From: Sclerodactyla briareus | Taxonomy: Eukaryota; Echinodermata; Holothuroidea; Dendrochirotida; Sclerodactylidae | Reading direction: 5' to 3' | Assembly (NCBI GenBank): GCA_026419785.1 | Contig: JAODTK010005797.1 | Location: 241,001 to 305,000, forward strand | Length of the DNA stretch: 64,000 nucleotides | In this document: positions 1 through 12,500 of the stretch, in pieces | Numbering within the stretch: the stretch's first letter is position 1 | Layout of the letters: each line of letters begins with the position of its first letter | Program-made: the position numbers and the translations under genes | The notes under the pieces: model-generated | The model's input: only the letters and a program-made list of their open reading frames with translations | Databases searched by the model: none | What the model was told of the DNA's origin: nothing

Positions 1-320
1 CTCCGTGGCCCAACTGGTCCATGGCCTGGGCCCCCTCAAAGTGTACCGGGTGTGGGATTCATGAATGGTGGATGTTGGAGGGGGGGGGGGATTTTCATGG
101 ATTGATGCAAGTAGGTGAATCAGTGTATGGGATTGACAAGGCCACAAAATGAGACCAGGCTCTATGGAAAAAAATCTTCCCACAAACTTACCAACTGAGA
201 GTCTGAGAGTCTGCACTAGTACGGATGGATCCCACCGTGCAGACCCGCGGACTCGCAGCCCTCCTATACTCATCGGAGTGAGTGGAGTTTGAAGGGGGGG
301 TAATTATGCTTTGGACACAC

Positions 321-540
321 CTGAACACTCATTGGGGACGCAGGAGATGGTGACGCTAGGGTCCGGGTCTGGGACCAGAGTGAACACAGTGGTGGGATTG
401 TTCCCCTTCAAGATCTCCACACAGATGAACGCTGCATCACTGCAGATTCTGTTCCTCATGTTTAGGTTGAAATGTACCTCCTCGAAGATGGTTGGACGGT
501 CCAGGAAAAGTGTCTCCCCTTGTTGATCCCGGGTGAGGAC
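321..540 (-). CDS. Exon: second half of repeat module C (modular secreted protein)
   Basis: This is the last exon I can place for the minus-strand gene that begins near 13,778. It opens after an acceptor ending TATAG at 541-542 (phase 0) and closes at a GTGTGT donor (315-320) in phase 1, giving 220 bp. The peptide aligns with the C-terminal half of modules A and B. VLTRDQQ matches ALTADQQ of module A, a C-x6-C pair surrounds an aromatic core (CSDAAFIC, like CREFLYVC and CTEYIYAC), and the module ends with a C-x4-C pair (CVPNEC). The gene must continue to the left, because the exon ends in an open phase-1 donor, but positions 1-314 show no exon I would defend. The module is not one I recognise by name. 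Function is unknown; an extracellular location is inferred from the signal peptide and cysteine spacing. Confidence 0.66.
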
Positions 541-748
541 CTATATCACAGATAGATAAAAAGATGGATTTTGCCATTTTATGCTTGTTTATATTTTTTT
601 ATATTTTTCATGGTATACTTGCTGAGCAGAGGATCAAACATATTTAAGACCCAGCAAGGGTGCAGACCTGTATACTGAACCTTATTGTCAGCTGTGAATC
701 ATCTACCAGGTGAACAATAAGGCAATGCCTCTTTGGCGGTAACTTAAT

Positions 749-975
749 GTAGGGGTGGGGGTAATCATACGCTGACAGCAACTTGCAAATTTCCTACCCC
801 TCGTTTGTTCCCTGCTCCAATCCCTTGTGATGAGCACCCAGCAAGAAAGTAACAGGTACAATTTTCAAAAGTCTTCTTTGGTATGACCCGACCAGGATTC
901 GAATCCCGGTCTCCCCGGTGGAGTGGCCCGGTCGCTATTACCCAATGGTGCCAACCACTCAGTCAGATGCACCAA
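749..975 (-). mobile_element. tRNA-derived SINE, copy 1 (minus)
   Basis: Read on the minus strand, it carries a tRNA-like head with a box-A-like TGGTTGGCACC stretch and a box-B-like GGGATTCGAATCC. Then come GGTCGGGTCATACCAAAG and a tail that includes CAAGGGATTGGAGCAGGG, AACAAACGAGGGGTA and GCAAGTTGCTG. The same blocks in the same order occur at about 14,860-15,085 on the plus strand. It sits inside the intron that splits module C. No poly(A) tail or clear target duplication was found. Confidence 0.72.
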
Positions 976-1043
976 AGAGCAATCTCGTAACACCGCATTT
1001 GCGATTTTCCCATGGAACCATGCGCATGGAAGCATTTACATAC

Positions 1044-1237
1044 CTGTTGGACCTCGCTGATGCGTGCACCGCTTCCATGTGGGTTCCGCGGCGAATGCTC
1101 TCAGACCCATAGACGCTCCCCGGCCACGCCCACGTTCTTGCCAGTCATCTCGACCCTGAGAGTGAGGGGGTTGTCGGCGGTACGGCTGCGGACTTCCCCT
1201 GACTGGATGCTGTGAGTTAATGATGTCACGTGAACAT
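1044..1237 (-). CDS. Exon: first half of repeat module C, with in-frame stop
   Basis: The exon begins after a strong acceptor (CTTCTCTTGCAG) in phase 1 and ends at a GTATGT donor in phase 0, which fits the phase-0 start of the exon at 540. Together they make 414 bp (138 codons), against 148 and 140 codons for modules A and B. It starts DVHV like DVRV of module A and contains an LW and a GSG that match LWQL and DGSG. A TGA falls right after GERLWV. Reading one frame over for about 30 bases gives a better match (LWVLRAFAAEP beside LWQLSSWVSSEP) before the first frame resumes at GSG. That suggests two compensating small indels rather than a simple nonsense change. Whether this is decay or consensus error cannot be told from sequence alone. 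Confidence 0.58.
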
Positions 1238-1783
1238 CTGCAAGAGAAGGTAAAGGTACCTCAATGTCACAATGATACACAGACAGAAAGGTCACCAGTT
1301 AATTAGAGAGGCATTATCCTCTCACAATACCTGGCGAATAATGACCCATTACATCTACATGATGTCACAACAAGAAATTTTCTTCGAGATTCAAATAATC
1401 GAATATTATTACATTGACGTATCATTGTGACAATAGACCCTTTTACTCATGAATTGCCTTGAGGTCATGCAAATGTTGCCTTCTTTTTTGCCATTTGCTA
1501 ACAGACAATAATGCCTTTTCAAATATGGTTATATGCCCTAATTTGTAAACTTCTAGTTGGAAGTTTTGTCTGTCATTTATGTTATTTGAATAGCTGAATA
1601 GGAGAAGAGTGATTTTGTTTTTTCCCTTGCGGGGAGGAGGGAGGAGAGGGTTACAGACAGTCCAGTCCTGCTCGTCCCATCAGCACAAAAACATACAGCC
1701 CAGCAGCATTTGTGATTTGTCTGCTTTGGAGAAAGGTGAATCCTTCAATACCCAGCTCCTCAGCATGGCTATCTAATCAGGAA

Positions 1784-1863
1784 GAGACCCAGCCTGCAGG
1801 AGACCCAGCCTGCTGGAAACCCAGCCTGCAGGAGACCCAGCCTGCAGGAGACCCAGCCTGGGG
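1784..1863 (+). repeat. 16-bp tandem repeat, five units
   Basis: Five consecutive units of GAGACCCAGCCTGCAG, with small changes in units two and three and a diverged last unit. It lies in the intron between modules B and C. A nearby direct repeat GGGCGCCAAACAG occurs twice around 1,977-2,020. The 16-bp period is not a multiple of three, so the open frames crossing it are not coding evidence. Confidence 0.9.
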
Positions 1864-2243
1864 TGCAATGCTAGCACATGTGTCCACCAAGTATGATTTT
1901 AGTGGAAATGAGACCAGGAGATGGGAGAGTGGTGTGTAATTTTGCCAATGTGTATTGGACATTTTCACAGCTCATTGGGCGCCAAACAGCTGCCCACGGG
2001 CGCCAAACAGAGCCTGGCTCCCAGCTAAAATCACCCTTGGTGTCGACGTGATTGAACCACAGTGTTGTCTCTACCATATCTGGCTCTACCCTGAGTTTCA
2101 AAGTGAAATTAATTAATTTCATATTTCATTTGAATAATGATTGGTGGAATCCCTCATTTCAATCGATCGAATTGTTTCAAACTGTTTTTTTCGTTTTTCA
2201 AAAGATACAATCATGACTCGAACTGTTATAGGAATTTGCTTAC

Positions 2244-2663
2244 TTGCAAGACACTTTGACTGTTTGCACAGGGTGAGGACATCACCAGTAGGGATGACCT
2301 TGAAACTGAAGTCTGGGCTAGGGTCTGGTCCTTTGGTGTATTCCATACAGGCGTAGATATATTCCGTACAGCCGATAGCTGCTACATCGAACATGGCGAG
2401 TCCTTCGTTATACTCGACGGTGCTACCCTCCAAGGCATGTGAGGCCTCTGTTTCACTCAACACCTGGTCCACGTAGTTGAACCGCGGACCCGTGCCGTCC
2501 TCTCGGGTGCTCCCGTAGAGGCCTAAACGCCAAAGACCTGTCCCTATATTAGTAGCTCTCTGGGGTGAAGGTGCCAGAATGCAACGATAGTGAGGCGGGT
2601 TCTCCATCCCAGCGATGATGTCTGTCCCGACGTACCTCCACGAAAGACCAGTGGCCACCACAC
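2244..2663 (-). CDS. Exon: repeat module B (modular secreted protein)
   Basis: A single exon of 420 bp (140 codons) between a TTTCAG acceptor and a GTAAGC donor, phase 1 at both ends, fully open. It begins VVATGLSW and contains GLWRLGLYG and EDGTG, which match LWQLSSW and PDGSG of module A. It also has the C-x6-C pair CTEYIYAC, a PDPSPDF stretch, and VLTLCKQSKC with C-x4-C at the end. The four cysteines sit at the same relative places in all three modules, so two disulphides per module are likely (inference). Symmetric phase-1 exons are typical of shuffled extracellular modules. I do not recognise the fold or family, and no catalytic residues are evident. Confidence 0.74.
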
Positions 2664-4642
2664 CTGAAACCAACGAATACATGGTGTTCATTTTCTAGAT
2701 ATTGATGTGCTCTTCCAGTTCTGTCTGGGATACTGTGCCATGTCATTCATGTATTGCTTTCTTTTCATGTGTTCATTCATTTAACCTTTGTAAACCTGCA
2801 CTAGCAATATATCATAACATAACATAACCATATATCTACAGTAGAAAATGTGTCATGTAGACATAACTCCGCTTTAGTGATATAATTCATATCCCTCAGG
2901 ATCGACTGTCACTGAAAGTGGGAGCTACCTTTCCAAAAAGCCAATGACACTAGCTTCCTGACAATGGTAGACCTCCAAGGATTGCTCCGATGACAAATTC
3001 CAATTACCTGTTTCCCCTGTACGGAACAAATTCCTCCCTCAATTCCAGTTTTGCAATTTCCTTGACTTACTTTAGCTAATGAACAAGATGAGAGATTGGT
3101 GTGGTGGAAGTAACGAGGGGGGATGTGCTGTTGAGGGGTTTAATCGATGGGACTTAAGTGGATGATACTAGGGAGGAGGAGAAGATTCGGCAGTAGAAAC
3201 CAAGGATCTGGGTGATTTTGGAGGGTGATTGCTACTGCCCCTTCTCTACAAAATGCAGCAAATTTATCATCAAAAAAAAAATGCACAATTGGCTGTTTTC
3301 CTTGATGTTTCGTATGTTTATATCGATCACTGAACACAATTTTATTTCTGAGAAGTTGTAACACATGCAAGCTTCTAGCTGGGGAAACAGTTGTAAGAAG
3401 CACAAAATTTACATATTTCCAGAGAGAGAGATTTTCTATCCTCTCCTATCAATATTCTAATACTCAAATTTGTACTCCATATTATAGTCTATAATCAGTC
3501 ATATCATGAATAATTATGTTTATAGGAGCTCATGTCATTTCTGTCCAATGCTTCTGTATACAGTATTTAAATTGAAACGCAGAAACACAACAACGTACTA
3601 AATAAGACCAAGTAGGTTGTACAAGTACATGTCAATCATTGAACACAAATCAAGGCGAGGACCTTCTTTTCCTTCTAGCCAAGTTGTTAAGGGTATTTTC
3701 TAGTCATTCCACTTCTTCGATATGTAAGTAGATTATGCATGTGTCAGCTTTATCATACGAAGGTCATCAAGCACATGTTAAGTACAAGTTCTATAGATTA
3801 CTTGTTCCAATGAATTTGCATGCAAACATGAATTTGGCTTTCTTCAGCATTACTACAGTATAAGATGCATTTGGATCATGGGTGGATGGATGGCCACTTA
3901 CCGGTGTTGCCACATTCTTCGCAATGTTTCTGGCCGGGAAGGCTGCACATATGATGATGATGCTATGATGAACATGTGAACAGACACTGGGAGACGGCCT
4001 ACATATGGAACACAAATGAATGAAAACATCCTATACTTGTGACAGATATGAGAATGGAGCATGCAGAATGAGTGACAATGCACAATGAAGTGGCAAAAAT
4101 GGAAATGTGAGATGATTTGAAATGCAGATTCTAGATGCATTCTCTAAACCTACTGAAGTCTCCCCATAGACTAGGTGGCGTCTGTATCACCACGTGTACT
4201 ACAACACAAAACTACGGTACCCAGGACATGATGTCACGATATAAGCATAAACTATGTCTGTACCAGCGGCTGAGCTTTCAACTAATTCTATCCATCCCTG
4301 ACAGTACCAGCGACACCATTGCAGCATGCAGTATGACAGTAGTCTTGGACAACAACAGAGCAAGTGGCATATTCCTCAATGGGTAAAATATGTTGAGTAC
4401 TTCACAACTGACTGACTCTTAGACCCTGTGTATGCAAGTCAGTGCATGCCCCCTTAATATCAGGGATACTGACAATCCCATTTCCAAATTGAGTATTTCT
4501 GAAATTTTTCCATCATGTGAAAGGACACACAGAACATTTTTTACTTTTTTTACTCCCTCTATTTTTTTTAATTTTATGAGTGGGGTTTGCCTTCTTGCTC
4601 TGATGATTGTAAATGAACACTATCAATAGATGGTGTCCTCAC

Positions 4643-5086
4643 CTCTGCAATCTGTAATCTCATCACAATCTGTTAGCACCTCATGATTTGGAACGGCAGC
4701 GAAGTCAAACTCCAAATTGTGGGGAACGATCGGCTCGTCGCCCCTATCAAACTGGGTGCAAACATAGAGGAACTCCCTACACGTCCCTCCGAGTCCATCA
4801 AACTCCACCGGGACGTTAGTGAACCTGAAGGGTTCCTTTTTCTCATAGTCCATTGACTGCTGATCGGCAGTGAGGGCCTGTTCTCTGAAGGAATATCGGA
4901 TCCCGGAGCCGTCGGGTTCAGAGCTGACCCAGCTGCTTAGCTGCCACAGGTCTTCGCCCTTGGCGCCAGTGGTATCCCTGCTCTCTTGGAATTCGATATC
5001 TACGTTCACGCTAATTGTCTGAGTCTGGCCTGGCTCTACTACTGTCCCAGCCTTGACACTCATTACTACATCGCTAACCCTCACGT
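4643..5086 (-). CDS. Exon: repeat module A (modular secreted protein)
   Basis: An open exon of 444 bp (148 codons) with an acceptor ending TTTTCGTAG and a GTGAGG donor, phase 1 at both ends. It follows the VWC exon (6,362-6,551) in gene order. Landmarks are DVRVSDV at the start, then VEPGQTQTISV, LWQLSSW, DGSGIR, ALTADQQ, the C-x6-C pair CREFLYVC, DRGDEP, and VLTDCDEITDC with C-x5-C at the end. It shares all of these positions with module B and module C, and is 8-10 residues longer mainly before LW. The early part reads as beta strands (alternating hydrophobics with PG turns), so an immunoglobulin-like or CUB-like beta sandwich is possible. That is a guess, and I cannot name the domain. Confidence 0.76.
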
Positions 5087-5713
5087 CTACGAAAAGCAAG
5101 GAGAAATCGAGTCTGTTGTAACACAAATGGCTATTGATGGCAGTTCGATCAAAACATATTTGACTCGGGGTCAAAGTCACTTGGGTTGTTGTTACACCCC
5201 ATTAAGGACAGGTATATGCATACATTCCCTTATCCATGTCAATCCGAACGACTTGTGCAACTCTCCTGAATTGGCCCGTTCATGAATATGCATAGTCTTC
5301 ACATGTATGAGTACGGGGGCAAATCAAATAGCAGTGTCTACTCTATACATGGGCAGATTCAATTAAACTTGATAGTGTGCAGTTAACCTGTGTGTGAGTA
5401 CTAATTGGCTGTGGCATTCATGCTCACACTCTGGAGTTCATGGAATGTTCTGACAGCTCTCAGATTATTCTGATTAAAACAATGCTGACAGAATCAGAAA
5501 TGTTTACAAACCCCCCTGATATTGGCAACAACAGAGAAACCAATATCCAAACAATTAAAAAAAAAAAATCCAAACTAAAAGTTCCTCAAACTCCATCTAC
5601 AGAGTACAGCATTTCATATCTGGCAATTGTCAGCATCAACTATCTGGTGGAAACATTTACAAATCCGCAACAGTATGTGAGAATTGTAATATAAATTGTG
5701 GTAATCTAGTTCT

Positions 5714-5759
5714 TCCCTGTTTGAAATGCAGGAATTCGTCCCTGTTTGAAATGCAGGAA
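5714..5759 (+). repeat. 25-bp direct repeat, two copies
   Basis: The block TCCCTGTTTGAAATGCAGGA occurs twice with a 25-bp period. It is intronic, between the VWC exon and module A. No function is apparent. Confidence 0.85.
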
Positions 5760-6361
5760 CACTGAAAGAATGGCTCCATGCATGTGAATGATCTGTCCAT
5801 GGTAACAGATAGGGCTTACTTCCAATCTAACAAAATTTGTTTCAGGAATGCCCATATAGTTTGGCCTTACCATAAGACCAGTTTCTCATAGACAAAAAAG
5901 ACTGCACATACTGTCCCTAATCTTCAACGCAAATGTTCTTCAATGTTTGCACTGAGTGGAAAATGATGACAGCGATAGATGCCAGATATTGGAGCTCAAA
6001 TCTGCCAGGTTTGAGCTGTGTTTACTTGGCATGTGGATAACTAGTCTTGTGTTAAGACGATTATTGTTTTAGCCCTTCCAGAACCTGAATTGTCCTTATC
6101 CGTCTATAGAAAGAAAATATGCAGCCGGATTGGCTGTGGCTGAAATAAGAGTGATGGTGGTGGCGAGCTGCATAAATCCGGTTTGTGTCAGATACAAAGC
6201 AGCAGGTAATCGGAGAAATCAACGTCTTAACATGAGACTAGTGGATAGCAGAATCCAAGAGGTGAAATGCCATCCTACCCCGGCGAGTGAACACAGCTCA
6301 GGGACAGACTGGATCAGTTTGATCTGGAGGAAGGGGGGGGGAATGTTGAATGATAACTTAC

Positions 6362-6551
6362 TGATAGGACAGAGTGGACAGCACTCGTCAGGTAGTACCA
6401 GAGGGTCTGTGCAAGAGGTCACCCGGACAGCTCTCGATGACACATGAAGTGGCCGAGTTTTCGCACTGGACAAGTGTACAGGGGTCCAGCTTCCATTCCG
6501 ACCCACTCTGGTGGGTCTCCCCTTTATATAAACAGGGCAGGTCATCAACCA
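6362..6551 (-). pseudogene. Exon: von Willebrand factor C (VWC) domain, one-base frameshift
   Basis: The exon is bounded by a CATTCCAG acceptor and a GTAAGT donor. The signal-peptide exon ends in phase 1, and that phase reads DDLPCLYKGETHQSGSEW here, then LDPCTLVQC and SCVIESC. The last third reads correctly only one frame over, as SCTDP, LPDECCPLCP. A phase-1 to phase-1 exon must be a multiple of three, but this one is 190 bp. One extra G in the run around 6,422-6,426 (minus GGG) would explain it. The pattern is a VWC module, an extracellular domain of about 60-70 residues with ten cysteines, known in chordins and other BMP-binding proteins. Here the third cysteine of the usual CxxCxC is replaced by Val, leaving nine. 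Labelled broken as read; it may be intact in the animal. Confidence 0.72.
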
Positions 6552-9500
6552 CTGGAATGAGGACATACAGAACCTGTCAACCTGGACATCAATCAATCAA
6601 GATTTGCTAAGGGCATGTGTGACTTTTCATTTGCCTTTTGCATACTATGGGCCGGGGCAATTTAAGCACCTAAAACATAGTCTGCAATACTGATCATAAG
6701 ACATCTAACATCCTTTGCTTCAACAATCGGAAAGTCAATTATTTCAATAGGAGCAGAAAACAGTCACAACGAGAAGGCAACATTGCATCGTGATTTATTC
6801 CTTGCTTGAGTGGTTGCCACTAATCCTCTCAAGTTCACTTGTGTATGGGAGCAACCCACACTGCTAATACTGTAACCTGGACCCAAACTTATACCAATCA
6901 ACCACTAGATAAGGCAATTCACAAAACTAATATGTATGTGGAGGATCGTTCGCAGTGTCATAGTGTTTGAGCCCGTAAGGGTAGGCAAACAAAATATACA
7001 ACAACACATCCTTCATTAAGTTCTCTATATCAAAGTTCCATTCAGCCTTCATTTCATGTCCTCCTTTCCAGCCACGAATCTACCAATACTGTAGTACTAA
7101 TCTATTGAATTGCTGATATAAAAACTACAATTGAACAAAATCGTTCATGATCCAAGTCTGTGACTCTCAAGTCCGAGTCACAGTGCCCGAGTTTGAGTCC
7201 TTGTGCAATTTTTTACGTTTATTGTTTGAGGCGCAGCACAGCTCAAGTCAAGTTCGAGTCTAAGTCATTGAACTTCAAATCACAGAGTCCTTGAAGATCG
7301 AGTCAGAGTCCTGGCCCGAGTCCTGGCTCGAGTCAGAGTCCTGGCCCGAGTCCTGGCTCGAGTCAGAGTCCTGGCCCGAGTCCTGGCTCGAGTCCTCCAG
7401 CACTGGTATAAAGCAGATTAAAATTGCTATTAAGTATCAATATAATAAGAAAAAATGACATGCAAAATGGAAATCGTACCTCTACTGGAATGAGCCTTGC
7501 CCTGTGGTGCAACCCCTCATCATGAAGAGGAAGTAGCTTGTGGTAGCTTGCTGTACAGGAACTCTCTCTCCGGTAGCAAATGACTAACTTGAAATTGTGA
7601 CCATTTTCTCTTGCCATTTTTTATGGCAATTACAGGACGAACGTTACAATATCTCATCAAAACACTTTTAACAAAAAAAATTATTTCTTAGCAAAATATT
7701 TTTTATTAAAATAGGCTACTTGTGTGTGACCATGAGATGCTTGGAAGAATACTTGATACCATTTACACAATGAGGTTTATCAATTGACTTTTTTCTTTGA
7801 GGATAATCTGGGAGGGAACAAACTACAAAATGGTTGGATATATCACAGGAGCCCTCAAAGTTGCGACCCTTATGCAACTATGAAGAATCTACGAAGGTGA
7901 TAAAAAAAGATATTAGAAGTTAATGTGGCTCGAAACTCTGGAATCACTCAAATGTGGAAAGTTCCAGAATGATGATGCTTTGCCATTTTGGTTTGGGGAT
8001 GTTTGAGGGGGTGGGAATTGAGTGAGGCATTGAGCTTTACTCCCAGAAGGCGAAATTAATTGGGGGCTTAAGATGGGGTGATCTTTTGTTAATTATGCAT
8101 AACATGATTAAATGACTCCAAATATTAATGGTGTGGTCCTAAACAGTTATGAAAATGTGTTAATTATACTTAGTGACTAAACTAGCCCCAGTTGTCAATT
8201 ACAGTTCGTTCTAATAAACAACTGGATGATATGGTTGTTCATGGATGAAGTTAGGGAACACAGTTCAGTTTTCTTTGGTGGCTACTCCCAAGTTCATGTG
8301 GCAGGAGGATGTGACACAGACAATGAACCATTCAGAACCTGTATGTTATTATAGCAATAATAGCGTAGTTCAACTTGTTTTTACAATACCATGGCAACTG
8401 CCACAATTGTCCATATGAAACTGTTTCAACTAAAACCTATAATATGACAGAAGAATCTGAATAAATCAGGAACGGAGCAAAAAATTACTATACATTGTAG
8501 GGAGAGCTCTGCCTTACAAGATACATAGTCATTAATTGGGCTAACAAGTTTGGCTAAATGATTTGAACATGCAAGTGCATCATTGGAATTATTTGTTGCA
8601 AAGTTCATGACCGAAAAAAAAACAAACAAAAAAAACATGCACTGATGTTGGTTAAGAATGCGTACTGTATACATTCCAAGGTTTCCCCTTTTGAACTTCA
8701 ATTGAGTGGAATTGAATGACCTTTGAACAGACAAGGTCACCAAACTGCACAAAACCATGCTTTTGGGCAATTTTTCGTTTTTGCAGAGCTCAGCTTTTGA
8801 GGTCAGCACCTAATCTATAATAGTTGGTACACCTGTCTGTGAATTAACAAGGGATTTGAGGGGGAGTGATCCCAACAGCTGCCAAAGTATCACAAGTCTA
8901 ACAAACATCATCCCGTTTGGAGTCATTAATCCCATTTTTTCAAATTCAGCAAGTTTGTGGAAGAGAGGGGGGGGGGGGGGTCGAAGGGTCTCACAGAGAG
9001 CAAAGCATCAACATTCGGAAGGAACAGGGAGGGTAAGACAGTCGGAACATTCATATAAGTGAAAGTATGCAAACATAGAAATATCGGAATACAGCTGACC
9101 AGTTCTGAAACAGGTAATGATATGCAAGCAAAAGACCGAGCTCTCCCCCATGCATGACTGGTGTAGTTTGTTCAAACCCTAGCGAATGATAAATCTATAA
9201 TGTAGAAAAATTATGCGATACCATGCCTCGATACACGTGTCTCATTATGGTCTATCAAGCAAACTTTTATTCTGAGCTAGGCGAGCTGAGTATATGGAGT
9301 TTCCCATCTCTCCCAATTACTATGCTTTGTGTTGTTCTATACTGCCTGGACAATAGGGAATTTTCATACCTGTATAGCTCTTATCTGTTATGGCAGACTG
9401 GAAACCTTGATTAGCTTTTTTTTCAATCTATGGCTGACTCTAGATGCCAGGTTACAAAATAAAATGAAAAAAAAAAAAAGTGTTTATAGTGTTCAAAGCT

Positions 9501-12500
9501 CTCTGAGGATGGTGCAAGACCTTGTCATCCCGGTACCAACAGATTAGTAATCTGATGCCCCGCTGTGTGAAATCACTATGGAAGAATGAACTGGATTTAT
9601 TTGGGTTATATACTTCAATTTCTAAATTTCAGTTTTAATTAGCAGTGTCAATTAAAGCCAATTTTTCTATTATTGTGGGACACTTGATTTTTTTTTTTTT
9701 TCTATCTTATAGGTTCAAGCCATTGTACATGGCAGACTGCAGTGGATGTTAATCCGTATCAGTGCATATATTAGCTTGTAGAGGATTCCAGGCTGAATTG
9801 TCCTCTTGTCTGTGAGACTTGCCTATACCACATGGCAATAACAATAGAGTGTAATTGCGGGAATGGTTATATTAGATACATCAAAGCAATATGTTATGAA
9901 AGAAACAGCTATTTGCACTCTCAGAAGATGGGTTACACACCAAGCAAACTCATACTCAACTAAAGAAACCTGAACACTGTGCGAGGAAAAAAAAGGATCT
10001 TACCTAAATGAGCATCGCAAATAGAAGTTGAAATGAATTATCTGATCTAAACTGAATGGGGTACATGACACTGACTTGGCATACCCCTCCCCCCTTCCAA
10101 GACCAAGCACCATCCTCTATATACCAGAATATTGAACAGTTAGAAAGAAACTTTTTCACCAGTAGGAAAGTTGAATGTAGATAATATACACATACAGCCT
10201 AAGTTATTACCTATACCAAGCACACATGTACCCCAATCTAGATTATTTGTAATGCCTCAAGTCAACTCCCCCCCCCCCCCCTTGTGGTAATCTAGTAATA
10301 CATTGATTTATTATAGGTTGAAAATGTCAGTGATAATCACCCATCAGTTGATTTGAAAAAATAATAAAAAAAAAACATCTGTTGATGATAACATAAATAA
10401 ATATACCACAAAGCAGAAAATAAATCCAGTCAATTCATCAAGTTATTTGTTACCATTGACTTCCCCCTTCTGCCCCCTGTGGGCTAAGAGTGCACCCAAT
10501 GTTAAAAAAAAAAAACGCTATACTATCACTTGATAGTGTTGTACACTGCCAGTTTTTTTTCCCAGTATACCAGAGCTAATATACTGTATGCAGTGCACCA
10601 CATGACCTCCTAATCCCCCAGGCAGACTTCCTCCCAGACAGCTAGTCACTGGAGGGCTAAAGTGACACGTTAGCAGAAAAAGATACACACAGCCCTGCAT
10701 GCACTGGAAAAATGGCTACTCTGCAGAAAAGGTCATGTGGACTTGCATCTGACTTGAGTGGTAGCACCATGGCGAAGGAATAGGGAGTGATTGTGGTAGT
10801 AAATCCTGTGTGATAGTTTAAAGTGTCATTCAGCACTCTGAAGATATGAGGGAGGGGGGGGGGCAGGGGATGTCAGGGAGAAGGAGTGTCTCATTATTGA
10901 GGGGGGTTCAGAAGGGCGGGTAACTGGGTCAGACACTGTTGTAATCATTTTGCCTTGGGAAAAATTATTTTGTACTGCAACTTTTTTTATTTGCAAATCC
11001 CATGTTCTACTGACAATTTATTAAGTAGCAGCCACATCATAAGTGGGTGCTGAAACAAATTGGAGGGTGGGAATCACTGAAAAGCAATGATTTGTGTGGG
11101 GAAAAGACAATATGAATGATGGCCTCTATGAATGTTGGGGGGTTCATGACCCACCCCCACCTCCCACGTTTCTGCCCTAGCTATGAAGTGACATGAAAAT
11201 CAAAGTTTTGAAATCAAATCCACCATCACTTGAAAAATTTCACTGAAGGTAATACATTCTTCTCATTCAGTTGCAAATAGAGCATGTTGGGAAGGAGAGG
11301 AAAGTGTCCCTCTTTCAGTCAGACAGCACGTCCCCCGATTATCTTTAATGCAATAAAATATGCGATTTTGCCCCTCCCCAGTCGCTTACAATATGTTGTT
11401 TTACCCTACTTCTTGAAGCCAACTTCCCCCCCAAAACTGATCAAGGAGCAAATGGAGCCTACCCAACAGCAATATTTAGAATTGAACCAGGAGTAACATA
11501 CCTAGAAGACACTCACATTGACCCTCCCACTTTCCATACGCGATAATTGAAAATAGGGTTCCCCCCCCCCATTCATCTCTTTAGTCTAGAAAAACAAGAA
11601 GCTAACCCAACCCAAAGCAACCACGTAAACAACTCACCCTAGTCTTCTCTCCCATTGCCCCATCACCCCCCCCCTCCCCCTGCCTGACGATCTACCTCCC
11701 GGTGCTGGAAGTGTAGGAGAGGGAATTATCGCATGTCTCATCCCAAGAATGGCTACTTGCTTGAAATGTTGTTACTGTGTTAAAGGGTGAATGGGCAATT
11801 TATCAGGAATTCCCCCAATGACCCCACCCAAACAGTGGTCCAATTTTAATACCCCCCCACCTGCTACTCGGAAAATGCAGTGCTTTTAGCAATACAATAA
11901 CTGGGAGTTTGACAATCACTGTTTAGTTTTTACTTTTTGTGTCAACTTCGCTAATGCCTGCCAACTGCTAGTTGCTCCATGAATTAGCAGAGATTCACTC
12001 AAAATATAGCCAATTTTCGTCTAATCGGCAAGCACACACCCTCCCCTTCACCCGATATATTCCTACACCCATGCATTACTACACGGCATTATTTTACGCT
12101 AATGATGTCTTTGTCTCAACCATTTTTAATGAGATGTGAAGTTGCAAATGCTATGAGTTACGGATTTTGTGGGAAGCTATCTCGGAAAGGCCATTTCACT
12201 GGCTTTTCAATCAGTGGAAAATGCACTGGTCAATATTTACAAAAGTATGAACCCAACCACCCAGATGAGAAGGAATAAAGTGAAGACTACACAGAATGAT
12301 CCCCCACCCCAAAGGATGCAAATAAAATGCAATGAAGCTGATAAGGCCAAATGATGTGATACTAAGGAAAGCAAAAAATAGTGAGAAAAAAAAATGATGC
12401 AGAGCTACTGATAAAGTGAAATTATAGATGCAAAGAAAAGCTAAATAAAGTGTTGAAGATGGTAAAACAGGAAATGATTTGGAATTGGATGATACAACTC

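Noticed and set aside
1..300. A next exon of the secreted-protein gene at the left edge
   Set aside because: No acceptor with a continuing phase-1 frame matching the module was found; the open frames here do not align with modules A-C.
900..975. A true tRNA gene at the box-B sequence near 900
   Set aside because: The tRNA-like head cannot form a complete cloverleaf and is followed by the shared SINE tail; the same applies at 14,870-14,940.
1712..1968. Open frames across the 16-bp tandem repeat as a repeat protein
   Set aside because: The period is not a multiple of three and the block is intronic; openness follows from composition.
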